The notes beneath the pieces are model-generated. The model made no database searches. It was given only the letters and a program-made list of their open reading frames with translations, and was not told where the DNA came from. Positions 1 through 8,507 of a stretch of DNA of 64,000 bases are shown one piece after another. A program made the translations under genes and the position numbers. The first letter of the stretch is position 1, and every line of letters starts with the position of its first letter. Source of the DNA: Marinobacter sp. EhC06 (lineage in GTDB: Bacteria; Pseudomonadota; Gammaproteobacteria; Pseudomonadales; Oleiphilaceae); contig NZ_LXYO01000023.1 of the NCBI RefSeq assembly GCF_001650915.1, positions 248,001-312,000 of the forward strand. The letters are read 5' to 3'.

Positions 1-67
1 CCAGACAGATGGCCACCAGCTCTGTAACTACGGCCAGGGAGACCAGCCACTGCAGCATGCCGCTCAC
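1..67 (-). CDS. N-terminal fragment of a gene running off the left edge (membrane-like)
   Basis: On the reverse strand a GTG at 67 and an in-frame ATG at 58 open a frame that stays open to the window edge. An AGGTG-like ribosome site lies about 8 nt before the GTG. The visible residues (MLQWLVSLAVVTELVAICL from the ATG) are strongly hydrophobic, like a first membrane segment or signal anchor. It is divergent from the glutaryl-CoA dehydrogenase gene. About 20 residues are too few to name a family. Confidence 0.35.
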   Translation of the reverse strand, partial: MSGMLQWLVSLAVVTELVAICL

Positions 68-151
68 AACAGGGTCACCTGGTCAGGTTTGAACACTGCT
101 TGCATTTCCACAACACCCGGATTAGTCTTTCAGGAGCAAATTACAAAACTC

Positions 152-170
152 TGTTTCGCTTAATGAAACA
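152..170. promoter_or_regulatory. Inverted-repeat operator candidate upstream of gcdH
   Basis: TGTTTC and GAAACA form a perfect 6-bp inverted repeat with a 7-nt spacer, about 80 bp upstream of the gcdH start in the divergent intergenic region. The size and symmetry fit a LysR- or TetR-type operator. LysR regulators of gcdH are known in other proteobacteria, but no regulator gene is visible here, so its identity is inference. Confidence 0.4.
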
Positions 171-250
171 CCGTTAACACAAAGATAGCACAGATTGGTC
201 CGGTGGCCCTAGAACCGGACTTTCGATATTCGCTTTCAGGAGAGTACAAA

Positions 251-1420
251 ATGGCTTCCGCACCCTGGAATGATCTGCTCGGTTTCGATTCCCAACTGGA
301 CGAAACCGAGCGTCAGGTTCGAGACAGCATCCGCAGCTTCTGTGATGAGCAATTGATGCCTGGCATCACCGAGGCCAACCGCCATGAAACGTTCGATCGC
401 AACATCTTTAACCAGATGGGTGAACTCGGCATGCTGGGCGCTACCCTGCCTGAAGAATACGGCGGCCCGGGTCTGAACCATGTCTGTTATGGCCTGATTG
501 CCCGGGAAGTAGAGCGGGTGGACTCGGCCTACCGCTCGGCCCTCAGCGTTCAATCGTCCCTGGTGATGTACCCGATCTATTCCTACGGCAAGGAAGCGAT
601 GAAAAAGCGCATCCTGCCCAAGCTGGCCTCGGGCGAATACGTCGGCTGCTTCGGCCTGACCGAACCCAACCACGGGTCCGATCCGGGCGGCATGGAAACC
701 CGGGCCAAGAAAGTGGACGGCGGCTACCTGCTGAGCGGTTCAAAAACCTGGATCACCAACTCTCCGATTGCCGACGTCTTCGTGGTCTGGGCCAAACTGG
801 ACGGAAAGGTGAACGGCTTTGTGATTGAGCGCGAGGGCGCCAAAGGTCTGGACACGCCAAAGATCCAGGGCAAATTCTCCCTGCGCGCATCGGAAACCGG
901 CTCAATCTTTATGGACGAGGTGTTCGTTCCGGACGAAAACCATCTTGAGGTGGAAGGGCTGAAAGGTCCGTTCAGCTGCCTCAACAAGGCCCGCTTCGGC
1001 ATCAGTTGGGGGTCTCTGGGCGCCGCTGAATTCTGCTGGCACGCGGCCCGCAACTACACCCTGGAGCGCAAGCAGTTTGGCAAGCCCCTGGCCGCCAACC
1101 AGCTGATCCAGAAAAAGCTGGTGGATATGCAGACCGAGATCACCATCGGCCTTCAGTCGGTTCTGCAACTGGGCCGCATGATGGATGCCGGCACGGCAAC
1201 GCCGGATGCCATTTCGCTGCTCAAGCGCAACAACTGCGGCAAAGCCCTGGACATCGCCCGGGTTGCCCGGGACATGCACGGCGGCAACGGCATTTCCGAC
1301 GAGTATCACGTGATCCGCCACGTGATGAACCTCGAAGCTGTGAATACCTATGAAGGTACGCACGATGTCCACGCCCTGATTCTGGGGCGGGGCCAGACCG
1401 GTATTCCGGCTTTCAGCTAA
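251..1420 (+). CDS. gcdH: Glutaryl-CoA dehydrogenase
   Basis: FAD-dependent acyl-CoA dehydrogenase of 389 residues. It oxidises and decarboxylates glutaryl-CoA to crotonyl-CoA in lysine, tryptophan and glutarate breakdown, in the cytoplasm. The C-terminal stretch [20 protein letters not shown] carries the catalytic Glu in the YEGTHD context typical of glutaryl-CoA dehydrogenases rather than of general chain-length enzymes. The FAD/substrate signature [14 protein letters not shown] is in the middle of the protein. I chose ATG 251 because AGGAGA lies just upstream. A longer frame from GTG 203 adds residues with no family support. It is monocistronic, ends in a strong hairpin terminator, and converges on the pyruvate carboxylase genes. 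Confidence 0.93.
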   Translation: MASAPWNDLLGFDSQLDETERQVRDSIRSFCDEQLMPGITEANRHETFDRNIFNQMGELGMLGATLPEEYGGPGLNHVCYGLIAREVERVDSAYRSALSVQSSLVMYPIYSYGKEAMKKRILPKLASGEYVGCFGLTEPNHGSDPGGMETRAKKVDGGYLLSGSKTWITNSPIADVFVVWAKLDGKVNGFVIEREGAKGLDTPKIQGKFSLRASETGSIFMDEVFVPDENHLEVEGLKGPFSCLNKARFGISWGSLGAAEFCWHAARNYTLERKQFGKPLAANQLIQKKLVDMQTEITIGLQSVLQLGRMMDAGTATPDAISLLKRNNCGKALDIARVARDMHGGNGISDEYHVIRHVMNLEAVNTYEGTHDVHALILGRGQTGIPAFS

Positions 1421-1444
1421 TCTCGCCTGGTTAATCCCCCAAAC

Positions 1445-1477
1445 GCAAAGGGCCCCTCACAATGAGGGGCCCTTTGC
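1445..1477. terminator. Bidirectional terminator hairpin between gcdH and pycB
   Basis: A perfect 15-bp stem (1445-1459 with 1463-1477) closes on a 3-nt loop and is GC-rich in the middle. Its outer AAAG/CTTT ends supply short U runs in either direction. It sits exactly between the convergent gcdH and pycB stops, so it probably serves both transcripts. Confidence 0.85.
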
Positions 1478-1494
1478 TTCAAGGTCTGGCGAAC

Positions 1495-3294
1495 TTACTC
1501 AATCTCGACCAGTACCTCTCCGGGCACTACTCGATCACCCTTGGCGATAAAGACGCCGGCAACCTTCCCGGCGGTAGTCGCCTTGACTTCAGTCTCCATT
1601 TTCATGGCTTCAATAATCAGCACCGGATCGCCGGCCTGAACCTCGTCGCCTTCCTTAACCAGCACATCAACGATGTTGCCTGGCATGCTGGTGGTCACAT
1701 GACCCTCCTTGGTGGCGGTTGCACGGCCACCGCTGGAACGGGCACCCTCGCCATCTTCACCCAGCGAAGCCAGATGGATTTCTTCAGGCACGCCATCGAC
1801 GGTCATGTAGAAACGACGCTCGTTCTCACCGGAGGGATTCGCGCCGGTAACGTGAATATCGTAGCTCTCACCGTGAACAGTGATCTTGAACTTGCTGGAG
1901 ACAGCGCCGCCGGATGAACCGGTGGGAATCGGCTCCAGGGGCTCCGGCTGCAGCGTGCCGTCACGCCGCTGCTCAAGATACGCTTTGGCCTGATCCGGGA
2001 ACATGGCGTAGGTAAGCACATCCTCTTCGCTGGTGGCCAGATCGCCCACCTGTTTGCGCAGCTCGTCGAGTTCACGGGGGATCAGGTTAGCCGGACGCTC
2101 TTCAATCAGGTCCTCCTTGCCGACGGCGCGCTGCTGAAGCGATTTATCAACCGAAGCCGGCGCCTTGCCGTACCAGCCCTGGAGGTATTTCTTCACTTCG
2201 TTGGTGATGGACTCGTAACGCTTGCCTGCCAGTACGTTGATCACCGCCTGGGTACCAACGATCTGGGAGGTGGGTGTTACCAGCGGCGGGTAACCGAGAT
2301 CCTTGCGAACCCGCGGAATTTCCTCGAAGACGTCCTGGATGCGATCGAGGGCACCCTGTTCCTTCAGCTGGTTGGCCAGGTTGGACATCATGCCACCCGG
2401 CACCTGGGACAACAGCACAGAGGTATCAACGCCGTTATAGGCGCTCTCGAACTGGTGATACTTCTTGCGCACTTCCCGGAAGTGGCGCGTCGCCTTGTCC
2501 AGGAGCTCCAGGTTCAGCCCGGTTTCCAGACCGGCATCGTGTAGCGCTGCCACCAGTGACTCCGTGGGCGGATGGCTGGTACCGCCGGCAAAAGCCGACA
2601 GCGCGGTATCAATATGGTCAACGCCTGCTTCCATGGCCGCCCACTGGCACATCGGCGCCATGCCCGAGGTGGCGTGGGAATGCAGGAAAACGGGCAGATT
2701 AAGTGTCTGCTTCAGTTTACCGACCAGCTCAGCGGTTACCGCCGGCGTCAGCAACCCTGCCATATCCTTGATCGCGATACTGTCCGCGCCCATGTCGGCC
2801 ATGGCCTTGGCCTGCTCCAGATAGGCATCGGTGCCATGCACCGGGCTCACGGTGTAGCAGATGGTGCCCTGTGCATGCTTCCCGGCCTTCTTGACCGCCT
2901 TGATGCTGGTCTCGAGATTGCGGACATCGTTCAGGGCATCAAAAATGCGGAACACATCCATGCCATTCTCGGCAGCCTTGGCCACGAATGCCTCAACCAC
3001 GTCATCACCATAATGACGATAGCCCAGCAGGTTCTGGCCACGCAGCAACATCTGCAGGCGGGTGTTCGGCAGGGCCTTTCTCAGGGTCCGCAGACGTTCC
3101 CAGGGATCTTCCTTCAGGAAACGCACACAGGCGTCAAACGTAGCACCCCCCCAGCACTCCAGGGACCAGTAGCCGGCCTGGTCCAGCCACTCGCAGGCTG
3201 GAAGCATGTCTTCTGTGCGCATCCGGGTGGCGATCAAAGACTGATGGGCGTCCCTGAGGATAACGTCGGTTATATGAATCTTGCGCTTGGTCAT
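1495..3294 (-). CDS. pycB: Pyruvate carboxylase subunit B / oxaloacetate decarboxylase alpha-type carboxyltransferase
   Basis: 599-residue biotin-dependent carboxyltransferase. An HMG-CoA-lyase-like TIM barrel comes first (the N-terminus has DVILRDAHQSL, the metal-site Asp region), then the PYC/OADA conserved domain, a linker, and a C-terminal biotinyl domain whose EAMKMET motif holds the biotinylated Lys. It transfers carboxyl from carboxybiotin to pyruvate to give oxaloacetate. It lies 21 nt downstream of a biotin carboxylase gene, matching the two-subunit (alpha4beta4) pyruvate carboxylase of Pseudomonas and relatives. No membrane-bound decarboxylase beta/gamma subunits are nearby, so an anaplerotic carboxylase is more likely than a sodium-pumping decarboxylase. 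Confidence 0.9.
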   Translation of the reverse strand: MTKRKIHITDVILRDAHQSLIATRMRTEDMLPACEWLDQAGYWSLECWGGATFDACVRFLKEDPWERLRTLRKALPNTRLQMLLRGQNLLGYRHYGDDVVEAFVAKAAENGMDVFRIFDALNDVRNLETSIKAVKKAGKHAQGTICYTVSPVHGTDAYLEQAKAMADMGADSIAIKDMAGLLTPAVTAELVGKLKQTLNLPVFLHSHATSGMAPMCQWAAMEAGVDHIDTALSAFAGGTSHPPTESLVAALHDAGLETGLNLELLDKATRHFREVRKKYHQFESAYNGVDTSVLLSQVPGGMMSNLANQLKEQGALDRIQDVFEEIPRVRKDLGYPPLVTPTSQIVGTQAVINVLAGKRYESITNEVKKYLQGWYGKAPASVDKSLQQRAVGKEDLIEERPANLIPRELDELRKQVGDLATSEEDVLTYAMFPDQAKAYLEQRRDGTLQPEPLEPIPTGSSGGAVSSKFKITVHGESYDIHVTGANPSGENERRFYMTVDGVPEEIHLASLGEDGEGARSSGGRATATKEGHVTTSMPGNIVDVLVKEGDEVQAGDPVLIIEAMKMETEVKATTAGKVAGVFIAKGDRVVPGEVLVEIE

Positions 3295-3315
3295 TGGGAT
3301 CTCTCCGATGTTCTT

Positions 3316-4737
3316 TTACAGGCCCGCCTGCGCCGCAATGGCAGCGGCAATGGCTGTGGCGATGGATTCCGGGCGGGTTTTGCTGCTGTACTCAAGCAAT
3401 TGGGGATTGCGTTCCACGAAGCCGGTATTGAAGTCAGCGGCCTGAAAATCCGGGTGCTCGAGAATCTGCTTGTAATAGGGGATGGTGGTCTGAACGCCGT
3501 AAATGCCCATATCCCCGAGAGCACGCCGGGAGCGGGCAATCAGCTCCTCCCAGTCCATGGCCCAGACAATCAGCTTGGCGCACATGGAGTCGTAGTACGG
3601 GGGAATTTCGTAACCGGTATACATATTGGCATCGGTGCGCACGCCCGGACCGCCGGCAGAATAGTAGCGGCTGATGCGGCCGAAACTTGGCAGAAAGCCG
3701 TTCTTCGGATCTTCGGCGTTGATACGGAACTGGGCAGCAAAGCCCCGGTAGGAAATAACTTCCTGCTTGAGGCCCAGCGGTTCGCCGGCAGCGATCCGTA
3801 TCTGCGCCTTGATGATATCCACCCCGGTGATCTCCTCGGTGATGGTGTGTTCCACCTGAACCCGGGTGTTCATTTCCATGAAGTAAAAGCTGCCATCGTG
3901 GTCCAGCAGGAACTCGACGGTACCGGCATTTACATAACCACACTGCCTGGCCACCCGCTTGGCCAGATCGCCGATATATTCGCGCTGCCTTTCCTCCAGC
4001 TGCGGCGATGGCGCCAGCTCAATCAGCTTCTGGTTTCGGCGCTGGATAGAGCAATCCCGCTCATACAGATGGACAACGTTGCCGTGGGTATCGGCAAGAA
4101 TCTGGACCTCGATGTGACGGGGCTCGATGATGCATTTCTCCAGGAACACCTCGGCACTGCCAAAGGCTTTGGTGGCCTCGGAAATCACCCGTTCATAGTT
4201 CTGTCTCAGCTCCTTTTCGTTATCGCACCGGCGTATACCACGCCCGCCACCACCAGAAGTGGCCTTCAGCATCACCGGGTAGCCTATATCAGCGGCCTGA
4301 GCGACGGCATCCTCAACATCTTCCAGGTTGCCTTCCGAGCCGGGGGTTACCGGAACGCCGGCCGCAACGGCGGTTTGGCGGGCCTGGGTCTTGTCGCCCA
4401 TAGATGCAATAGCATCCGCTGATGGTCCCACAAAGGTAATGCCGCGCTGCTCACAAATGGCAGCCAGTTCGGCGTTCTCCGACAGAAAACCATAGCCCGG
4501 ATGCAGCGCATCGCAGCCGGTTTCTACCGCCATGTTCACAATGTGATGGGGGTTCAGGTATCCCGACAGGGGGTCCTTGCTGATCTGATAGGCTTCATCG
4601 GCTTTCTTGACGTGCAGGGAATACTCGTCAGCCTCCGAATAAATGGCGACTGAGCGAACACCCAGTTCACTGCAGGCCCGGGCAATCCTGACCGCAATCT
4701 CTCCGCGATTGGCGATCAGCAGCTTCCGTATAGCCAT
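3316..4737 (-). CDS. pycA: Pyruvate carboxylase subunit A (biotin carboxylase)
   Basis: 473-residue biotin carboxylase that carboxylates the biotin on subunit B using ATP and bicarbonate. The N-terminal domain begins with the classic KLLIANRGEIAVRIARA signature. The ATP-grasp glycine-rich loop (KATSGGGGRGIR) and the catalytic EMNTRVQVEH block are intact, and length is normal for the family. ATG 4737 is preceded by GGAGG at a good distance. It is the first gene of a two-gene operon with pycB. The alternative, AccC of fatty-acid synthesis, is less likely because accB is absent and pycB is adjacent. Confidence 0.9.
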   Translation of the reverse strand: MAIRKLLIANRGEIAVRIARACSELGVRSVAIYSEADEYSLHVKKADEAYQISKDPLSGYLNPHHIVNMAVETGCDALHPGYGFLSENAELAAICEQRGITFVGPSADAIASMGDKTQARQTAVAAGVPVTPGSEGNLEDVEDAVAQAADIGYPVMLKATSGGGGRGIRRCDNEKELRQNYERVISEATKAFGSAEVFLEKCIIEPRHIEVQILADTHGNVVHLYERDCSIQRRNQKLIELAPSPQLEERQREYIGDLAKRVARQCGYVNAGTVEFLLDHDGSFYFMEMNTRVQVEHTITEEITGVDIIKAQIRIAAGEPLGLKQEVISYRGFAAQFRINAEDPKNGFLPSFGRISRYYSAGGPGVRTDANMYTGYEIPPYYDSMCAKLIVWAMDWEELIARSRRALGDMGIYGVQTTIPYYKQILEHPDFQAADFNTGFVERNPQLLEYSSKTRPESIATAIAAAIAAQAGL

Positions 4738-4818
4738 GGAAAATCCTCCAGGTGATGGAAGTCGTTTGATTCAAAAGGTTAGTACGAAGGGCTGGCGCGC
4801 CCTTCGGCTTTGGCGATT

Positions 4819-5130
4819 TCAGGCGGAAGGTGGCGCCTGCGGCAACACCGGGAAGCTCGCGCAATGCACCGGGCCCCGGAAGCCCTGAATCTCAGAAAGG
4901 GTAGCCTTCGGAGGCAGCTTGAAATGCCGTGAGTGGTCACCGTGGGAAAGCCCTCCCTCCTGACCACCGTCGCTCGTAGCATCCGGCAATAGCAGACAAG
5001 AAGCCGAATCACACAACAGTGGGGATGACGCAGTGTCTGCGGCATAGGTAGGCAGTGAACCAAGGGCCAATGCCAAAAAAATAAAAAGACTCAGCACTTG
5101 GTTCCGGCAATCTTTTCGGGCGTCCTGCAT
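4819..5130 (-). CDS. Small exported protein of unknown function
   Basis: 103-residue frame with a typical signal peptide: a basic start (MQDARKDCRNQ), a hydrophobic core (LSLFIFLALALGSL) and a likely cleavage at TYA-A. The mature part is short, has four cysteines and no family I recognise. AAAGGA lies about 8 nt upstream of the ATG. It precedes pycA on the same strand by about 80 nt and may share its transcript. The C-terminal third has no obvious domain. It could be a chance frame, but a signal peptide plus ribosome site makes a gene plausible. Confidence 0.4.
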   Translation of the reverse strand: MQDARKDCRNQVLSLFIFLALALGSLPTYAADTASSPLLCDSASCLLLPDATSDGGQEGGLSHGDHSRHFKLPPKATLSEIQGFRGPVHCASFPVLPQAPPSA

Positions 5131-5174
5131 GGGCGTCCTTTGATGTGACGAAAGTCGTAGAGAGTGTCACGTGA

Positions 5175-5347
5175 ATACCGCATCGGTTCAATACGGTTTT
5201 TTGGGCAGGAAACATCGTCTTTTTCGATCAATAAAGTCCAATCCTCACCCGTACTAATTTCGCATAGCGGTACACGCTTTTGCATTTTTATTGACATATA
5301 CCGCTCTTATCTTCGATTATGGAAATATTCTGCTATGCGGTATATGT
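5175..5347 (+). promoter_or_regulatory. Promoter with repeated ATRCGGTAT operator motifs
   Basis: Four copies of a shared half-site occur upstream of the acyl-CoA dehydrogenase pair: ATACCGCAT (5175-5183), ATAGCGGTAC (5264-5273), ATATACCGC (within 5294-5304) and GCGGTATAT (within 5337-5347). The last two form a perfect 11-bp inverted repeat (ACATATACCGC / GCGGTATATGT) spaced 32 nt apart. A TTGACA -35 (5291-5296) with GATTAT (5315-5320) after 18 bp lies between these arms, so a protein bound there would control the promoter. The regulator is unknown. Confidence 0.55.
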
Positions 5348-5375
5348 TTTCGCTTTCCAGCAAGAGAGGTTGTTC

Positions 5376-6572
5376 ATGAACTTGAATTACACCACTGAGG
5401 AGCTCGCCTTCCGTGATGAAGTCCGCGCGTTCCTGGATGAGAAATTGCCGGCGGATATCGCCGCCAAGGTTAAGGGGTTCCGCCGGCTGTCCAAGGAAGA
5501 CCACCAGCGCTGGCAGAAAATCCTTAGTGAACAGGGCTGGTACGCCACCCACTGGCCGGAAGAATATGGCGGTGTGAACTGGACCCCGGTTCAGAAACAT
5601 ATCTGGGATGAAGAGTCCTCCCGCTATGGGGCGCCCCGCTCCGTACCTTTCGGCGTCAACATGGTGGCGCCGGTGATTATCAAGTTTGGCACCGAAGAGC
5701 AGAAACAGAGATACCTGCCAAGAATCCTCAGTGGCGAAGATTGGTGGTGCCAGGGTTATTCCGAGCCCGGCGCCGGTTCCGACCTGGCGTCACTCAAGAC
5801 CCGCGCCGTTCGCGACGGCGACCATTACATCGTTAATGGCCAGAAAACCTGGACCACCCTGGGCCAGCACGCCAACATGATTTTCTGTCTGGTGCGCACC
5901 AATACAGAGGTCAAGGCCCAGGAGGGCATCTCCTTCCTGCTCATCGACATGGACACCCCGGGCATTACCGTACGCCCGATCATCACCCTGGATGGCGAGC
6001 ACGAGGTAAACGAAGTGTTCTTCGAGGATGTAAAAGTCCCCGTTGAGAACCTGGTGGGCGAGGAAGACAAGGGCTGGACCTACGCCAAGTACCTGCTGAC
6101 CTACGAACGCACCGGTCTGGCAGGCATTGGCATCTCCAAGGCCGCCCTGCAGCACCTGAAGGAGCTGGCGACCCGCCGGATCAAGAATGGTCGCCCGCTG
6201 ATCGAGGATGCCTCCTTCAGCCAGCGCATCGCCCGGGTTGAAATCGATCTGATGGCGGCTGGAATCAGTAACCTGCGCATTATCGCGTCCGTGGAAGGTG
6301 GCGGCATGCCGGGGGCGGAAAGCTCCATGCTGAAAGTCCGCGGCACCGAAATTCGCCAGACCATCAACGACCTGGCTCGCCGTGCCCTTGGCCCCTATGC
6401 CATTCCGTTTGTGGAAGAGGAAATGGATCTGGATTACGACGGCGACTTCCTTTCTGACGAGAACGCTGCACCGGTGACTCCCCAGTACTTCAATAACCGC
6501 AAGTTGTCGATTTTCGGCGGATCCAACGAGATCCAGAAAAACATCGTGTCGAAAATGATTCTCGGGCTTTAA
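5376..6572 (+). CDS. Acyl-CoA dehydrogenase, large-subunit type (PimC-like)
   Basis: 398-residue FAD-dependent acyl-CoA dehydrogenase. The start (MNLNYTTEELAFRDEVRAFL), the WCQGYSEPGAGSDLASLKTR flavin-binding block and the C-terminal IFGGSNEIQK are typical of the larger partner in two-gene dehydrogenases such as pimeloyl-CoA dehydrogenase PimC/PimD. The usual catalytic Glu position of medium-chain enzymes is Gly in GGSNEIQ, common in this branch. ATG 5376 follows GAGAGG, whereas an upstream in-frame ATG (5319) lies inside the promoter. The small-subunit gene follows after 10 nt, so the product is probably a heteromer. The natural substrate is not evident; a medium-chain or dicarboxylyl-CoA is my guess. 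Confidence 0.85.
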   Translation: MNLNYTTEELAFRDEVRAFLDEKLPADIAAKVKGFRRLSKEDHQRWQKILSEQGWYATHWPEEYGGVNWTPVQKHIWDEESSRYGAPRSVPFGVNMVAPVIIKFGTEEQKQRYLPRILSGEDWWCQGYSEPGAGSDLASLKTRAVRDGDHYIVNGQKTWTTLGQHANMIFCLVRTNTEVKAQEGISFLLIDMDTPGITVRPIITLDGEHEVNEVFFEDVKVPVENLVGEEDKGWTYAKYLLTYERTGLAGIGISKAALQHLKELATRRIKNGRPLIEDASFSQRIARVEIDLMAAGISNLRIIASVEGGGMPGAESSMLKVRGTEIRQTINDLARRALGPYAIPFVEEEMDLDYDGDFLSDENAAPVTPQYFNNRKLSIFGGSNEIQKNIVSKMILGL

Positions 6573-6582
6573 GGAGGCGACC

Positions 6583-7719
6583 ATGGATTTCCGACTGAAC
6601 GAAGAGCAGCAGATGCTGCAGGACACCGTGGCCCGCCTGGTTCGCGGTGAATACAGTTTCGAAAAACGCCTGGAATACAGCGAATCGGAGCTGGGTTTCA
6701 GTGCCGACTTCTGGAAACAGCTGGGTGAGCTGGGCCTCACCGCCGTGCCCTTCCCGGAAGAACTGGGGGGCTTTGGCGGCAGCGGCGTTGAAGTGCAAAG
6801 CGTGATGACCGAACTGGGTCGAGGCCTGTGTATTGAGCCCTACCTGCAATCCGTGGTTCTGGGCGGCGGGCTGATCAGTCAGGCCGGCAGCAGCGAGCTG
6901 CAGGAACAGTGGATTGGCGGTATCGCCAGCGGCGAGGTACGGGCGGCTGTTGGGCTTCAGGAGCCCCAGAGCTTCTACAACCTGAACGATGTAGAGACCC
7001 GGGCCGAGAAAACCGGTGACGGCTATACCCTGAACGGCCGCAAGGCGGTCGTGATTGGCGGCCATTGCGCCGATGTCCTGGTGGTGTCTGCCCGCACCTC
7101 TGGCGACAGCCGCGATGCCGATGGCATCAGCCTGTTCCTGGTCAGCCCGGACGCCGAAGGCCTGGAGCGCCGGACCTACCCGACTATCGACGGTTCCAAA
7201 GGCTGCGACCTGTTTCTGAACAACGTCAAACTGGGCCTCGACGCCCTGCTCGGCGAGGAAGGCAAGGCTGCAGAAATCATTGAATACCAGACCGGACGCG
7301 CCATCTCCGCACTGTGCGGTGAGGCGGTAGGCGCCATGGAAGTGGCCTGTGACCTGACTCTGGAATACCTGAAGCAGCGCAAGCAGTTCGGCGTGCCTAT
7401 CGGCAAATTCCAGGTGCTCCAGCACCGGATGGTGGACATGATGTCTGAGCTCGAACAGGCCCGCTCCATGGCGATCCTGGCGGCGAGCGTTGCTGACGAA
7501 CCCCAGAGCGACGAGCGGCGCCGGATCCTGGCAGCCGCCAAGAATGTCATCGGCCGCAGTGGCCAGTTCATTTCCGAGCAGGGCATCCAGTCCCACGGTG
7601 GCATCGGCATGACCCGGGAATACAACTTTGCCCACTACGCCAAGCGCCTGGTGATGATCAATCATCAGCTCGGCGATGATGACTTCCATCTGGAGCAATA
7701 TGCAGAGTTGTTGCAGTGA
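6583..7719 (+). CDS. Acyl-CoA dehydrogenase, small-subunit type (PimD-like)
   Basis: 378-residue acyl-CoA dehydrogenase fold, more divergent than its neighbour. The N-terminal helical domain begins DFRLNEEQQMLQDTVARLV. The flavin block is relaxed (AAVGLQEPQSFYNLNDVETR), and the C-terminal domain keeps RKQFGVPIGKFQVLQHRM and SHGGIGMTREYNFAHYAKRL. Such divergent partners pair with a canonical dehydrogenase to make alpha2beta2 enzymes, as described for PimC/PimD and for steroid-degrading enzymes in actinobacteria. GGAGG precedes ATG 6583, and the 10-nt spacing implies translation coupled to the large subunit. Confidence 0.82.
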   Translation: MDFRLNEEQQMLQDTVARLVRGEYSFEKRLEYSESELGFSADFWKQLGELGLTAVPFPEELGGFGGSGVEVQSVMTELGRGLCIEPYLQSVVLGGGLISQAGSSELQEQWIGGIASGEVRAAVGLQEPQSFYNLNDVETRAEKTGDGYTLNGRKAVVIGGHCADVLVVSARTSGDSRDADGISLFLVSPDAEGLERRTYPTIDGSKGCDLFLNNVKLGLDALLGEEGKAAEIIEYQTGRAISALCGEAVGAMEVACDLTLEYLKQRKQFGVPIGKFQVLQHRMVDMMSELEQARSMAILAASVADEPQSDERRRILAAAKNVIGRSGQFISEQGIQSHGGIGMTREYNFAHYAKRLVMINHQLGDDDFHLEQYAELLQ

Positions 7720-7826
7720 AAGCGGGTCCGGCCGCTATACAAGAATCCAGAGGCCCAAAATAACAACAATCGGATGCTCGAATGGGCCCCTGAATAGAAA
7801 GCAGAATGGAATCTTCTCACCGAAAT

Positions 7827-7853
7827 CCCTGCCTGACCCATCGTCGGGCAGGG
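7827..7853 (+). terminator. Hairpin downstream of the acyl-CoA dehydrogenase pair
   Basis: CCCTGCCTGAC (7827-7837) pairs with GTCGGGCAGGG (7843-7853) over 11 bp, including one G-U, around a 5-nt loop. The following CTTCTATTTC is only moderately U-rich. Its place about 110 nt after the second dehydrogenase stop fits transcript termination. The rest of the 7720-8076 gap is AT-rich leader with nothing else I can name. Confidence 0.6.
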
Positions 7854-8076
7854 CTTCTATTTCGCCCGCCCCATACCTGAAACCGATAGCGACGAGGAAA
7901 ACAGGTTACAACCTGGGGCGATAGGAATAGGATAATAAATGACCACTCATTGAGTCCGAGCAGGCTAGAATTAATGCCTTGAAAGCTTATTTTGGAGCTA
8001 TTTAATGTGCATTTAGAAACTTTGTCTGTTGGGAATTTTGTCTGTAATATCATCGTCTTGGAAACCGAGGCACACG

Positions 8077-8487
8077 ATGAGTTTAGGTCAGGCAATCAGG
8101 CGTTTAAGAAAAGAGCGGGGAATGACGCTTGCTGATCTGGCAGAGCGTTGCGACTCTCATGTCGGCAACCTTTCCCGCATCGAACGAGACCAGGCAAGAC
8201 CAAGCCTCGAGTTGCTCTATCGCCTTGCACAAGCGTTAAGCCTCTCACTCACCGACATTTTCTCAGTCGCCGAGAAGAAACAACTGGATTCTGAGCAGGT
8301 CGCTTTGAACGCAACCTTCATTTCGCTGCTGGAGCAGGATAGGCAGCTGCTGCTGGAGTTTGCGCAACTACTTCAACGCCGGGCTTCTCATCCCATGGGG
8401 TCGGTGTATGTTAACCGGGACCCTTTGCCGGCCGATAACAACGGCTCCGATGCAACTGAAAGTGATGAGAAACAACCCTCAAGCTGA
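8077..8487 (+). CDS. XRE-family transcriptional regulator
   Basis: 136-residue protein with an N-terminal Cro/C1 helix-turn-helix at about residues 4-60 (SLGQAIRRLRKERGMTLADL, then LSRIERDQARPSLELLYRLA). The C-terminal half is an unassigned, charged helical region without a cupin. ATG 8077 follows CGAGG, and the upstream ATG in the same frame lacks a site. It converges with the acyl-CoA ligase gene, 20 nt away, and lies between two acyl-CoA dehydrogenase operons. Either is a candidate target, including the ATRCGGTAT sites upstream of the large-subunit gene, but this is inference from position only. Confidence 0.82.
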   Translation: MSLGQAIRRLRKERGMTLADLAERCDSHVGNLSRIERDQARPSLELLYRLAQALSLSLTDIFSVAEKKQLDSEQVALNATFISLLEQDRQLLLEFAQLLQRRASHPMGSVYVNRDPLPADNNGSDATESDEKQPSS

Positions 8488-8507
8488 CTGGGATACGACC
8501 AGAACGG

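Noticed and set aside
1495..3294. Sodium-pumping oxaloacetate decarboxylase alpha subunit
   Set aside because: The sequence is OadA-like, but no beta or gamma membrane subunits adjoin and a biotin carboxylase does, so pyruvate carboxylase subunit B fits better.
2572..4422. Long forward open frame (616 codons) across pycB and pycA
   Set aside because: It lies antisense to two well-supported genes with intact catalytic motifs. Its translation is low-complexity, His/Gly/Leu-rich and has no domain, typical of a codon-bias shadow.
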